Assembly: GCA_023267315.1 (NCBI GenBank)
Contig: JAHFNN010000016.1
Location: 1-13,994 of the forward strand
Length of the DNA: 13,994 nt
Reading direction: 5' to 3'
Origin: Candidatus Nomurabacteria bacterium
GTDB taxonomy: Bacteria; Patescibacteriota; Minisyncoccia; Phycocordibacterales; UBA9973
Part shown: in pieces, positions 7,145 through 13,060 of the stretch
Layout of the letters: every line of letters starts with the position of its first letter
Position numbering within the stretch: the first letter of the stretch is position 1
The notes under the pieces: model-generated
Databases searched by the model: none
Told to the model about the DNA's origin: nothing
The model's input: only the letters and a program-made list of their open reading frames with translations
Program-made: the position numbers and the translations under genes

Positions 7145-7176
7145 AGTTTAAAAGGCACTTTCGTGCCTTTTAAACT
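7145..7176 (-). terminator. 14-bp perfect hairpin between glutaredoxin and tRNA-Arg
   Basis: The arms 7145-7158 and 7163-7176 form a perfect 14-bp stem. On the minus transcript the core is GGCAC-GAAA-GTGCC with a TTTT tract, consistent with intrinsic termination of the glutaredoxin gene, whose stop is at 7186. The stem ends at 7145, directly against G1 of tRNA-Arg at 7144. It could also act as a structured 5' leader of the tRNA. Confidence 0.75.
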
Positions 7177-7185
7177 ATACACTAT

Positions 7186-7431
7186 TTATGCTTGTTCGGG
7201 GATACCAAGAAGGTCAGCTACGACAGGCTTATTAAAGCCTACAACAACACTATCATCGATTCGGATAACAGGTACACCCATCTGTCCTGTCATTTCAATC
7301 ATTTCAGAACGCTTACCCATATCTGAGGCAACATTAAACTCTTCATACGCGATATCATGCTCTTTGAAGTAGGCCTTGGCCATTTGGCAGAAGTGACATG
7401 TAGGGGTTGAATAAATTGATACTTTTTTCAT
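7186..7431 (-). CDS. Glutaredoxin-like thiol-disulfide oxidoreductase
   Basis: This is a small cytoplasmic redox protein of the glutaredoxin/NrdH fold, 81 residues. It shows the beta-alpha start MKKVSIYSTPTC, a CHFC active site (C12, C15), the cis-proline loop MGVPVI (51-56) that binds the thiol substrate, and the closing VVVGFNKPVVADLLGI with the GF pair typical of this subgroup. The CxxC is CHFC, not the CPYC of glutathione-linked glutaredoxins. The reductant is therefore uncertain (thioredoxin reductase or glutathione-like thiols), and a link to ribonucleotide reductase, as for NrdH, is only possible. A terminator hairpin follows. Upstream on the minus strand TGaTATACT (7474-7482) is a plausible extended -10, giving a leader of about 35 nt. 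No Shine-Dalgarno is present before the ATG. Confidence 0.93.
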   Translation of the reverse strand: MKKVSIYSTPTCHFCQMAKAYFKEHDIAYEEFNVASDMGKRSEMIEMTGQMGVPVIRIDDSVVVGFNKPVVADLLGIPEQA

Positions 7432-7473
7432 AAAATTTAAAATTATTAATAATATTTTATTTCTTACCTTTAC

Positions 7474-7482
7474 AGTATATCA
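7474..7482 (-). promoter_or_regulatory. Extended -10 promoter of the glutaredoxin gene
   Basis: TGaTATACT read on the minus strand lies just downstream of the tRNA-Gly tract, with a predicted start near 7467. No -35 is clear at 17 bp. Confidence 0.4.
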
Positions 7483-7542
7483 TACGAGTCAACTGGCTAA
7501 AAAAGTGCGAGTAGGGAGAATCGAACTCCCGCCCGATGCTTG

Positions 7543-7641
7543 CTTTCAGAAAAAAGTGCGGGATACGAGAATCGAACTCGTGCCTCAACCTTGGGAAGGT
7601 CGCGTCCTGCCACTAAACCAATCCCGCACTTTTTTCTGAAA
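7543..7641 (-). mobile_element. Possible tRNA-carrying inverted-repeat element inserted in a tRNA gene
   Basis: The arms 7544-7564 and 7621-7641 are perfectly complementary over 21 bp; seven of these pairs are the acceptor stem of the enclosed tRNA-Gly and 14 extend beyond it. The sequence CTTG (CAAG on minus) occurs directly outside the right arm (7642-7645) and one base outside the left arm (7539-7542), like a 4-bp target duplication. The interrupted gene is itself a tRNA. No transposase is present. Insertion is inferred; a local template-switch event could give a similar result. Confidence 0.4.
7557..7627 (-). tRNA. tRNA-Gly (anticodon CCC), nested in another tRNA-like gene
   Basis: The minus strand gives a complete 71-nt cloverleaf: acceptor GCGGGAT/ATCCCGC, TG, D arm GTTT-AGTGGCA-GGAC, anticodon arm CGACC-TTCCCAA-GGTTG, variable AGGC, T arm ACGAG-TTCGATT-CTCGT and A73. 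The anticodon CCC reads GGG. A73, not U73, fits the alpha2-type glycyl-tRNA synthetase known from other bacteria. CCA is not encoded and CTTTTTT follows the 3' end. The acceptor stem is extended by 14 further perfect base pairs in the flanks, so the precursor would be a 21-bp rod. Confidence 0.95.
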
Positions 7642-7649
7642 CTTGGGAA

Positions 7650-7676
7650 CTGAAATAGCATGGGATGCTATTTCAG
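7650..7676. repeat. 27-bp perfect palindrome inside the interrupted tRNA-Gly
   Basis: The arms 7650-7660 and 7666-7676 pair over 11 bp around TGGGA. On the minus strand, opening one pair gives a 7-nt loop ATCCCAT on a 10-bp stem: U33-like T, CCC and A37 fall where an anticodon loop would have them. It occupies the place where the 5' strand of the anticodon stem should be. Confidence 0.8.
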
Positions 7677-7709
7677 AAGTTCTACCACTAAACTATACTC
7701 GCGATATAT

Positions 7710-8102
7710 TTAAAATATTTTTTTCAAAAAACCCCAGAAACCGCCAGAATCATCCTGGGTTGGAGTAGTGGGTGGTGTATTGGTTTGAGCATCTTCCGGC
7801 TTTTGATCTGTAATAACCACCAAGCCCTCTCCATCCTTCACCACACGAAACTTCTCTCGTATCTTATCCTCAACACCCTGGTTTGTTTTTAGCGAATTTA
7901 TTTCATTATTGAGTTCATTAGCACGAGCTTCAAGCTGCTTTGCCTGTGATTGCACTATATTTTTATTCTGCAAGGCTTCCTCACTCTTCCCCACGATGCC
8001 CCAGACTTTGTATATGAAAAATATCGCAACGATCGTAAGTATAACAAGGGACGTTTTAGAATACAAAATAATATGCAGTTTTTTCTTTTGAACTTGGGCC
8101 AT
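7710..8102 (-). CDS. FtsB/DivIC-type septum formation initiator protein
   Basis: Proteins of this family span the membrane once and, with FtsL/FtsQ partners, activate septal wall synthesis. The 130-aa protein has a short basic N-terminus, one TM helix at about 16-34 (KTSLVILTIVAIFFIYKVWG), a coiled coil at about 38-74 (EEALQNKNIVQSQAKQLEARANELNNEINSL) and the conserved block GVEDKIREKFRVVKDGEGLVVI (76-97), matching the family's 'ARekygmvkpgE' region. A Pro/Thr/Asp linker then leads to GGFWGFLKKIF at the C-terminus, which looks amphipathic and could touch the membrane. The ATG at 8102 has no Shine-Dalgarno. Two -10-like boxes exist upstream. Its TAA stop is only 7 nt from G1 of the interrupted tRNA, with no terminator between, so read-through into the tRNA tract is likely. 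Confidence 0.85.
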   Translation of the reverse strand: MAQVQKKKLHIILYSKTSLVILTIVAIFFIYKVWGIVGKSEEALQNKNIVQSQAKQLEARANELNNEINSLKTNQGVEDKIREKFRVVKDGEGLVVITDQKPEDAQTNTPPTTPTQDDSGGFWGFLKKIF

Positions 8103-8108
8103 AATTGT

Positions 8109-8136
8109 GATATAGTGCTTTCGTTATCGTATTATA
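8109..8136 (-). promoter_or_regulatory. Divergent promoter region of the ftsB-like gene and the 37-aa peptide
   Basis: On the minus strand TATAAT (8131-8136) would give a leader of about 21 nt for the ftsB-like gene. A second box, TATATC (8109-8114), ends 6 nt before its ATG and would give a leaderless start. On the plus strand TATTAT (8130-8135) overlaps the first box and can serve the peptide gene at 8161. Proper -35 elements are not evident (TTGTGA at 8105-8110 is 19 bp away on plus). Confidence 0.4.
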
Positions 8137-8160
8137 CATCAATTAATCACACAATTAAGT

Positions 8161-8274
8161 ATGTTATTCAATCAAAAAAACCGCAAAAAAATACAATTGT
8201 TCTGGACGATTGTCTGTGTATTAGTCATCGTAAGTATGATCCTTTTGTATATTCCTTCCCTTTTGACCCGCTAA
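8161..8274 (+). CDS. 37-aa single-TM membrane peptide
   Basis: An ORF of 37 codons runs from ATG to TAA: a basic, polar N-terminus MLFNQKNRKKIQ is followed by one hydrophobic helix LFWTIVCVLVIVSMILLYIP (13-32) and SLLTR. Positive-inside topology would put the N-terminus in the cytoplasm. It fills the 176-bp space between the ftsB-like gene (divergent, 58 bp away) and lepA (convergent, 4 bp from stop to stop), so it is neatly packed rather than overlapping other genes. I recall short FNQK/R...IxMILLYIP-type peptides in Patescibacteria annotations, which raises my confidence, but function is unknown. lepA read-through would be antisense to it. No Shine-Dalgarno is present. Confidence 0.6.
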   Translation: MLFNQKNRKKIQLFWTIVCVLVIVSMILLYIPSLLTR

Positions 8275-8278
8275 GAAA

Positions 8279-10105
8279 TTACTGATTCTGGCCTCCTTTC
8301 ATCATCTTCATGAAGACCTCATGAGGAATATTTACCTTTCCGCGCCCATGTTCTTTCATCTTCTTCTTACCTCGCTTTTGTTTTTCAAGAAGCTTCTTCT
8401 TACGAGACACATCTCCTCCACCTACTACTTTTGAGCCATGCATCATCACATCTTTTCGGAACGCCTTCACGGTGCGTGAAGCTAAGATACGTCCAATAGC
8501 AAAACCTTGAATCTTGGTTTCAAATTGTTGGCGTGGCAAAATTGCATGCAATTTTTCAACAGCATTATCTGCTTCTTCAGTAGCTTTTTTTCGAGAAATA
8601 ACTCGCGTGAATGCTGGGACCACTTCATCAGCCACTAAAATATCAAGACGTGTTACATCTGCAGGTTGCATTACACCAAGCTCATACGAAATTGACGCAT
8701 ATCCTGAGGAAACACTTTTTAAATCATCGAAGAAATTCCGCATCATTTCGCGAAGTGGCATATTGATAATGAGTTCAGTACGATTGTCTCCAAAACTTTT
8801 TGTATCAATCAATAGTGCCTCGTGATCATGAAGCATTGGCATGAGTCTCTCCATGTAAGCATGCGGCATAATAATTGTAATTGTCACCCATGGTTCTTTG
8901 ACTTCGACAAGCTCGCCGTCATTCGGAAAAAGGTGCGGGGAATAAATCATAACCTCTTTGCCATTTTTATATTTCACCTGATATGTAATCGATGGCGTGG
9001 TGACCACGAGCTCGAGCGCAAATTCACGACGTAGTCGTTCGGTGATTATTTCTAAGTGCAACATCCCCAAAAATCCCGCACGAAATCCTCGGCCGAGTGC
9101 ACCAGAGGTTTCCTCTTCATATGAAAATGCAGAGTCAGAAAGAGAAAGTCTTCCCAATGCAAGTTTTAAATTTGGAAATTCATCTTGAGATTCTGGATAG
9201 AGTGATGCCCATACCACTGGTCGTGGTTTCTGATATCCAGGAAGCGGTGGGAGTGAGTCTTTGACATTCACAATCGTGTCTCCGACAGATGCGATACCTG
9301 AACGCTTAATACCAGTGACGATATATCCGATCTCTCCTTGAGATAATTTTTCTCGGGGAGTTTCTTCTGGAGAAAATGTTCCTACTTCAAGTGCCAGGAA
9401 TTTTTCATTCGCAATAGAAAACAAAAGTGAATCGTGACGACGAACTTCCCCATCGAAAATTCGTAGATACACAATCACTCCTTGATGGTTTGAGTATTTA
9501 AAATCGAAGACAAGTCCACGGAAACCTGTGCCACTTATTATTTCAGATGCCTTCGGTGGTGGAATTTTTGCAATAACTCGATTCAAAAGTTCGGTAACTC
9601 CTTCACCTGTTTTTCCAGACACCCCAAGAACTTCGTCTGGTGAAATACCCAAAAGAGTGGCAATCTCGAGCTTTGTTTCTTCAACCCGCGCGAGTGGAGA
9701 ATCTATCTTGGAAACCGCTGGCACAATAGTAAGCCCTTGAGCCTTCGCCATTTCAAGAACAGTGAGTGTTTGAGCTTGGACACCTTGAGTCGAGTCTACG
9801 AGCAATATAGAGCCTTCTACGGCCTTTAAAGCGCGTGATACCTCGTATGAGAAGTCAATATGCCCTGGGGTATCGATGAGGTTTAATTGATATTCCCCAG
9901 TGTTTGATTTATAGGACATACGGACTGGCTGCATTTTGATCGTAATACCACGCTCACGTTCAAGCTCCATATTATCGAGCACCTGGTCCTTCATTTTACG
10001 CTTTTCAATTGTTCCGGTAATTTCAAGCATCCGGTCAGCCAACGTAGACTTCCCGTGATCAATGTGTGCAATAATGCTGAAATTCCGTATGTGTTTTAAA
10101 TCCAT
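8279..10105 (-). CDS. lepA: Elongation factor 4 (LepA), translational GTPase
   Basis: LepA/EF4 is a ribosome-binding GTPase related to EF-G and linked to 30S maturation or back-translocation. The length, 608 aa, is as expected (about 600). The G domain shows the P-loop AHIDHGKST (13-21), switch I ERERGITI (49-56), DTPGH (78-82) and the guanine-specificity loop as SKID (132-135) in place of the usual NKID. Later come ETSGALGRGFRAGFLGMLHLEI, the hallmark LepA segment in domain III, YEWVTI-like EPWVTITIIMPHAYMERLM in domain V, and the LepA-specific C-terminal domain ending GKKKMKEHGRGKVNIPHEVFMKMM. The ATG at 10105 starts directly at the conserved MDLKHIRNFSIIAHIDHGKS. A TTGATA-N17-TAGTAT promoter lies just upstream, and a terminator isolates it from purC. 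No terminator hairpin is apparent at its 3' end, 4 bp from the convergent peptide gene. Confidence 0.98.
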   Translation of the reverse strand: MDLKHIRNFSIIAHIDHGKSTLADRMLEITGTIEKRKMKDQVLDNMELERERGITIKMQPVRMSYKSNTGEYQLNLIDTPGHIDFSYEVSRALKAVEGSILLVDSTQGVQAQTLTVLEMAKAQGLTIVPAVSKIDSPLARVEETKLEIATLLGISPDEVLGVSGKTGEGVTELLNRVIAKIPPPKASEIISGTGFRGLVFDFKYSNHQGVIVYLRIFDGEVRRHDSLLFSIANEKFLALEVGTFSPEETPREKLSQGEIGYIVTGIKRSGIASVGDTIVNVKDSLPPLPGYQKPRPVVWASLYPESQDEFPNLKLALGRLSLSDSAFSYEEETSGALGRGFRAGFLGMLHLEIITERLRREFALELVVTTPSITYQVKYKNGKEVMIYSPHLFPNDGELVEVKEPWVTITIIMPHAYMERLMPMLHDHEALLIDTKSFGDNRTELIINMPLREMMRNFFDDLKSVSSGYASISYELGVMQPADVTRLDILVADEVVPAFTRVISRKKATEEADNAVEKLHAILPRQQFETKIQGFAIGRILASRTVKAFRKDVMMHGSKVVGGGDVSRKKKLLEKQKRGKKKMKEHGRGKVNIPHEVFMKMMKGGQNQ

Positions 10106-10114
10106 GGATATCCC

Positions 10115-10143
10115 ATACTAGCAATTTTTACCCTTAGTATCAA
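10115..10143 (-). promoter_or_regulatory. Sigma70-type promoter of lepA, near-leaderless
   Basis: Read on the minus strand, TTGATA (10138-10143), a 17-bp spacer and TAGTAT (10115-10120) precede the ATG at 10105. The last base of the -10 is 9 nt before the ATG, so the predicted leader is only about 3 nt. Confidence 0.6.
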
Positions 10144-10147
10144 ATAA

Positions 10148-10181
10148 AAAACCCTCCTGCGATTTGACGCAAAAGGGTTTT
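10148..10181 (-). terminator. Intrinsic terminator after purC
   Basis: The outer stem AAAACCCT (10148-10155) pairs with AGGGTTTT (10174-10181). A symmetric 2x2 internal loop separates it from the inner stem TGCG/CGCA (10158-10161, 10168-10171). On the minus strand GGG is followed by six T. It lies between the purC stop (10210) and the lepA promoter. Confidence 0.85.
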
Positions 10182-10209
10182 CTCCATATAAAAATGTGCT
10201 GTAAATTAA

Positions 10210-11226
10210 TTAATTCTTCACCTCTTCTTTTTTCTTTGAAGGTAAACTTTTCAGGAAAACTCTGATATCGCTTGTAACGATTTCCGGTGAATCATTATTC
10301 CTCATAAAAGTCCTGCCAAAAAGCTTCTCATAAAGCTCAATGTATCGCCCGGATGTCGGATCAATAATCTCGGTCATATCAGGTACCTGCTGGCTTTCCT
10401 TACCCTGGAATCCACGTTCTATGAGCCATTCACGAACAAACTCCTTGGAAAGCTGCTTTTGTGCTTCCCCTTTTTTCTGACGCTCTTCATACCCGTCAGC
10501 ATAAAAGTAACGTGATGAATCCGGCGTGTGAATCTCATCAATAAGAAGAATGTTTCCCTCTGAGTCAGTCCCAAATTCATACTTCGTATCAACAAGGATC
10601 AAGCCACGCCTTGCAGCAAGTTCTGTCCCCCGGTCAAATAATGCATAGGTGTACCTTTCAAGCTTTTCATAATCAAACGCATTAACTAACTCCGATTCTA
10701 AGATGTCTTCCTTGCTGATATCTTCGTCATGACCAACAGCTGCTTTAGTGGTAGGAGTGATGATCGGCTTAGGAAATTTATCATTCTCCTTCATTCCCTC
10801 CGGCATCTCTACCCCGCAAATCATTCTCTTACCAGCTTTGTATTCCCTCCAGGCATGACCGGAAAGATATCCACGAATCACCATTTCAACCTTATATGGT
10901 GTACAAAGTTTATGAACAGAAACACGCGGATGTGGCACTCCTAAAAGAGAATTGCCAACAATATCTTCGGTTGCTTTCATGGTGTTCACCGCAATCTGAT
11001 TCAACACCTGCCCTTTGTAGGGAATGGATTTTGGCAACACAACATCAAAAGCAGAGATATTATCGGTGACTACCATCACCAAAATCTCGTTTTTCAATGT
11101 ATACACCTCGCGGACCTTGCCACGATATAGACCGGTTTTCCCGGGAATATCTAAGGTCGCCCATAGATTTTCAACAGAAGCACCTCCAGCACCTCCGGAA
11201 TTCTGATTAAACTGTTTTTTCAGCAT
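10210..11226 (-). CDS. purC: SAICAR synthase (phosphoribosylaminoimidazole-succinocarboxamide synthase), long form
   Basis: PurC joins aspartate to CAIR with ATP, giving SAICAR in de novo purine synthesis. The 338-aa protein has the ATP-binding YRGKVREVY (34-42), VVTDNISAFDVVLP with the substrate-binding Ser-Ala-Phe-Asp (52-65), PYKGQVLNQI, VIRGYLSGHAWREY (117-130), GMKENDKFPKPIITPTTKA, LVDTKYEFG (212-220) and the metal-binding DEIHTPDSSR (231-240). It is about 100 residues longer than E. coli PurC (237 aa) and belongs to the roughly 300-aa class found in Bacteroidota and yeast. Wording such as YADGYEERQ..GEAQKQLSKEFVREWL closely follows the Bacteroidota form as I remember it, so transfer is possible. 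The ATG at 11226 is followed by a loose NSGGAGGAS lead. It is monocistronic, between its own promoter and terminator. Confidence 0.97.
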   Translation of the reverse strand: MLKKQFNQNSGGAGGASVENLWATLDIPGKTGLYRGKVREVYTLKNEILVMVVTDNISAFDVVLPKSIPYKGQVLNQIAVNTMKATEDIVGNSLLGVPHPRVSVHKLCTPYKVEMVIRGYLSGHAWREYKAGKRMICGVEMPEGMKENDKFPKPIITPTTKAAVGHDEDISKEDILESELVNAFDYEKLERYTYALFDRGTELAARRGLILVDTKYEFGTDSEGNILLIDEIHTPDSSRYFYADGYEERQKKGEAQKQLSKEFVREWLIERGFQGKESQQVPDMTEIIDPTSGRYIELYEKLFGRTFMRNNDSPEIVTSDIRVFLKSLPSKKKEEVKN

Positions 11227-11271
11227 ACTGATTTGGTTTTTAATTAATTTTTTGTTTTTATTCCTGGCCTG

Positions 11272-11300
11272 AATATACGTAAAAAATCACAGAATGTCAA
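11272..11300 (-). promoter_or_regulatory. Sigma70-type promoter of purC
   Basis: On the minus strand a full-consensus TTGACA (11295-11300) is followed by a 17-bp spacer and TATATT (11272-11277). The transcript would start near 11265, giving a leader of about 39 nt ending in TCAGT before the ATG. The leader is A-rich, with AGGA only about 35 nt upstream of the start, too far for a Shine-Dalgarno. Confidence 0.72.
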
Positions 11301-11310
11301 TTTGTGTTAT

Positions 11311-11344
11311 CAAAAAAAACGAAGCAATTGCTTCGTTTTTTTTG
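11311..11344. terminator. Bidirectional intrinsic terminator after murJ
   Basis: A perfect 15-bp stem (11311-11325 with 11330-11344) surrounds an AATT loop. The core CGAAGC/GCTTCG is flanked by eight A and eight T. It starts about 17 nt past the murJ stop, before the purC promoter. Confidence 0.93.
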
Positions 11345-11360
11345 TAGTATTTTTTGTGAC

Positions 11361-13058
11361 TTACGACAAATGCTGATCTTCAGTGATGATAATCTTATTT
11401 TTAAAAATACGTCGATGAAGTGCATTATATACATCCTTGAGCTCTTCATTCTTAAGAAGCACGAGTACACAGACACCAACAATGATACCAGCGATTCCTG
11501 CGATAACTCCTTGCATAAGTATCCCCCACACCGTATCAAGATCGAAATAATTACTTAAAATTCCCAAAAACTCATATGCGGTGAATCCCATAAAGAACGC
11601 TCCACAGAAACTCTGGAAAAGAGTTCGACGAAATGGTTTCGCTTCGCCATCTTTCAAGAAATCATGTTTGAACAAAAACCAGAGTGCGTAATAATTGGCA
11701 ATCGTACCAATTGAATACCCGAGCGCAAGCATGAGCACATCAGTACCCGGCACATCAGCAACACGGAGCAGGTCTTCAATGAAATATCTGAAATAATCAC
11801 TATGATGAAAAAGGTACAAACACCCCAGTGATGTGAATACTTCAAGCGCAGTAAACGCGAGATTTACTAAAAGTGGACGCCATGTTTTTCCCGCAGCATA
11901 ATAGCCTCGTACCAATAGTCCAGTGAGACTCTGCGCAAGTACTGAAAGAGTGAATAGCGCGAGTGCTGCGGCGGTCAGACGGGTATCATTCCACGAAAAT
12001 TTTCCACTTCCTAATATCACGCGCACGATCTGTGCACGAAGGACGATAAACAAGAACATGACCGGTAATGACCAAAAGATAACTTGCCGACAAGCATCGA
12101 CAAGTTGTTTTTTAAACAAGACAATATTCCCCTGCGCGTACGAAAATGACAGCATTGGGAATACCGCGACTGAATATGAAAGACCAATAATGGTAATCGG
12201 AACTGACTGCAGATTGAATGAGAAGTTAAAAATAGAAACGGCTCCTTCGTGAAGCGTGGTAGCAATAGCAATAATGATAGAGAGTGTGATTGATGAGAGC
12301 GAAAGACCGAGCGTTCGCGGCAAAGACAGGAAGATGATCCGTTTCATTTCCTTAAAATCAATACGGAATGTAAACCGCGGGAAAAATCGCTTTGATGCGA
12401 GCACAGGGACTTGAAGTGCCACTTGAAGAAATGCTCCGATAATCACCCCGATACCCAACCCCACCACCCCGAAATACGGAAGGAGGAAAAATATGCCGAA
12501 AATTATTCCAATATTGTAGACAACGGGAGTAAGCGCGTATACCACAAAACGTTTATAGATCTGAGTGATGGTACCGAATAAATTTGAAACTCCCAACAGT
12601 ATCGGTGAGAGAAGGAGCAGTCGAGAGAGTATGACAAGTTGTGATCGTTCTGCTGCACTAAATCCCGGAGCAACATAATGTGACAGCCACGGCATCAAAA
12701 TGAATGCGAGTAAACATAATGAACCAACCCCAACAACAAAGACGGTGAGCAATTGGTTGAGTAATTTTCCAGCACGAGAAATAGAATCGTCATTCTTATC
12801 TTCAATCAAATGTATAAAGAATGGCAAGAGTACGGTGATTGAAAACAAGGTAGAAATAGAATTGTAAATGATGTCCGGAATACGAAACCCCGCATAGTAG
12901 ATATCAAGCGTTGTTCCCGGCCCTACCACATGGGCAAGCATGCGATCTCGTAATAATCCTAAAACTTGAGATAGCAGCGCAAAAACACCGATAAGAAATG
13001 CGGCTTCAGTTATTCTATTTGATTCTTTTTTGAAGAAGTAAAAAAGCTTTGATACCAT
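11361..13058 (-). CDS. murJ: MurJ/MviN lipid II flippase
   Basis: MurJ (MOP exporter superfamily) flips lipid II across the membrane for peptidoglycan synthesis. From the ATG at 13058 the protein is 565 aa, starting MVSKLFYFFKKESNRITEAA, with about 14 hydrophobic helices. Family features are the N-terminal FLIGVFALLSQVLGLLRDRMLAHVVGPG (the conserved SxxLGxxRD), an AFRIPD-like AGFRIPDIIYN, FLLSPILLGVSNLFGTI, PVVYNIGIIFG, the SLPRTLGLS segment of TM7 and LSYSVAVFPMLS. It ends with a basic cytoplasmic tail. The frame stays open a further 25 codons to 13133, but that stretch overlaps the leuS 3' end and lacks family similarity. The ATG 2 nt after the leuS stop is the better start, implying translational coupling. 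A terminator follows. Confidence 0.93.
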   Translation of the reverse strand: MVSKLFYFFKKESNRITEAAFLIGVFALLSQVLGLLRDRMLAHVVGPGTTLDIYYAGFRIPDIIYNSISTLFSITVLLPFFIHLIEDKNDDSISRAGKLLNQLLTVFVVGVGSLCLLAFILMPWLSHYVAPGFSAAERSQLVILSRLLLLSPILLGVSNLFGTITQIYKRFVVYALTPVVYNIGIIFGIFFLLPYFGVVGLGIGVIIGAFLQVALQVPVLASKRFFPRFTFRIDFKEMKRIIFLSLPRTLGLSLSSITLSIIIAIATTLHEGAVSIFNFSFNLQSVPITIIGLSYSVAVFPMLSFSYAQGNIVLFKKQLVDACRQVIFWSLPVMFLFIVLRAQIVRVILGSGKFSWNDTRLTAAALALFTLSVLAQSLTGLLVRGYYAAGKTWRPLLVNLAFTALEVFTSLGCLYLFHHSDYFRYFIEDLLRVADVPGTDVLMLALGYSIGTIANYYALWFLFKHDFLKDGEAKPFRRTLFQSFCGAFFMGFTAYEFLGILSNYFDLDTVWGILMQGVIAGIAGIIVGVCVLVLLKNEELKDVYNALHRRIFKNKIIITEDQHLS

Positions 13059-13060
13059 AA

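Larger units (their letters stand above)
7506..7702 (-). pseudogene. Interrupted tRNA-Gly-like gene (split by a nested tRNA-Gly)
   Basis: On the minus strand the 5' part (7702 to about 7679) gives acceptor GCGAGTA (7696-7702), TA and D arm GTTT-AGTGGTA-GAAC. The 3' part (7539 to 7506) gives GCATC, GGGC, T arm GGGAG-TTCGATT-CTCCC, acceptor TACTCGC (7507-7513) and A73. The two acceptor strands pair perfectly over 7 bp although about 180 nt apart. Joining TTCCC (7645-7649) to AAGCATC (7535-7541) would rebuild a Gly CCC anticodon loop and the 3' side of the anticodon stem. The expected 5' side (GATGC) is missing: a 27-bp palindrome (7650-7676) lies there instead. It is probably a disrupted tRNA-Gly(CCC), or much less likely an intron-bearing tRNA. 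The D-arm sequence favours Gly. CCA is not encoded, and six T follow the acceptor. Confidence 0.68.

Noticed and set aside
7506..7702. Archaeal-type tRNA intron or group I intron as the reason for the split tRNA
   Set aside because: The insert has no group I core, and bacteria lack the archaeal splicing endonuclease; the insert is a complete tRNA with inverted arms and a direct repeat, better explained by insertion.
5734..8102. CRISPR array or prophage/integron in the tRNA-rich tract
   Set aside because: There are no regularly spaced direct repeats, integrase or phage genes; the repeats are single inverted pairs beside tRNAs.
7950..8285. 111-codon plus-strand ORF across the ftsB-like gene and the intergenic region
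   Set aside because: It is antisense to the ftsB-like gene, has no domain-like composition, and shares space with the more convincing 37-aa frame.
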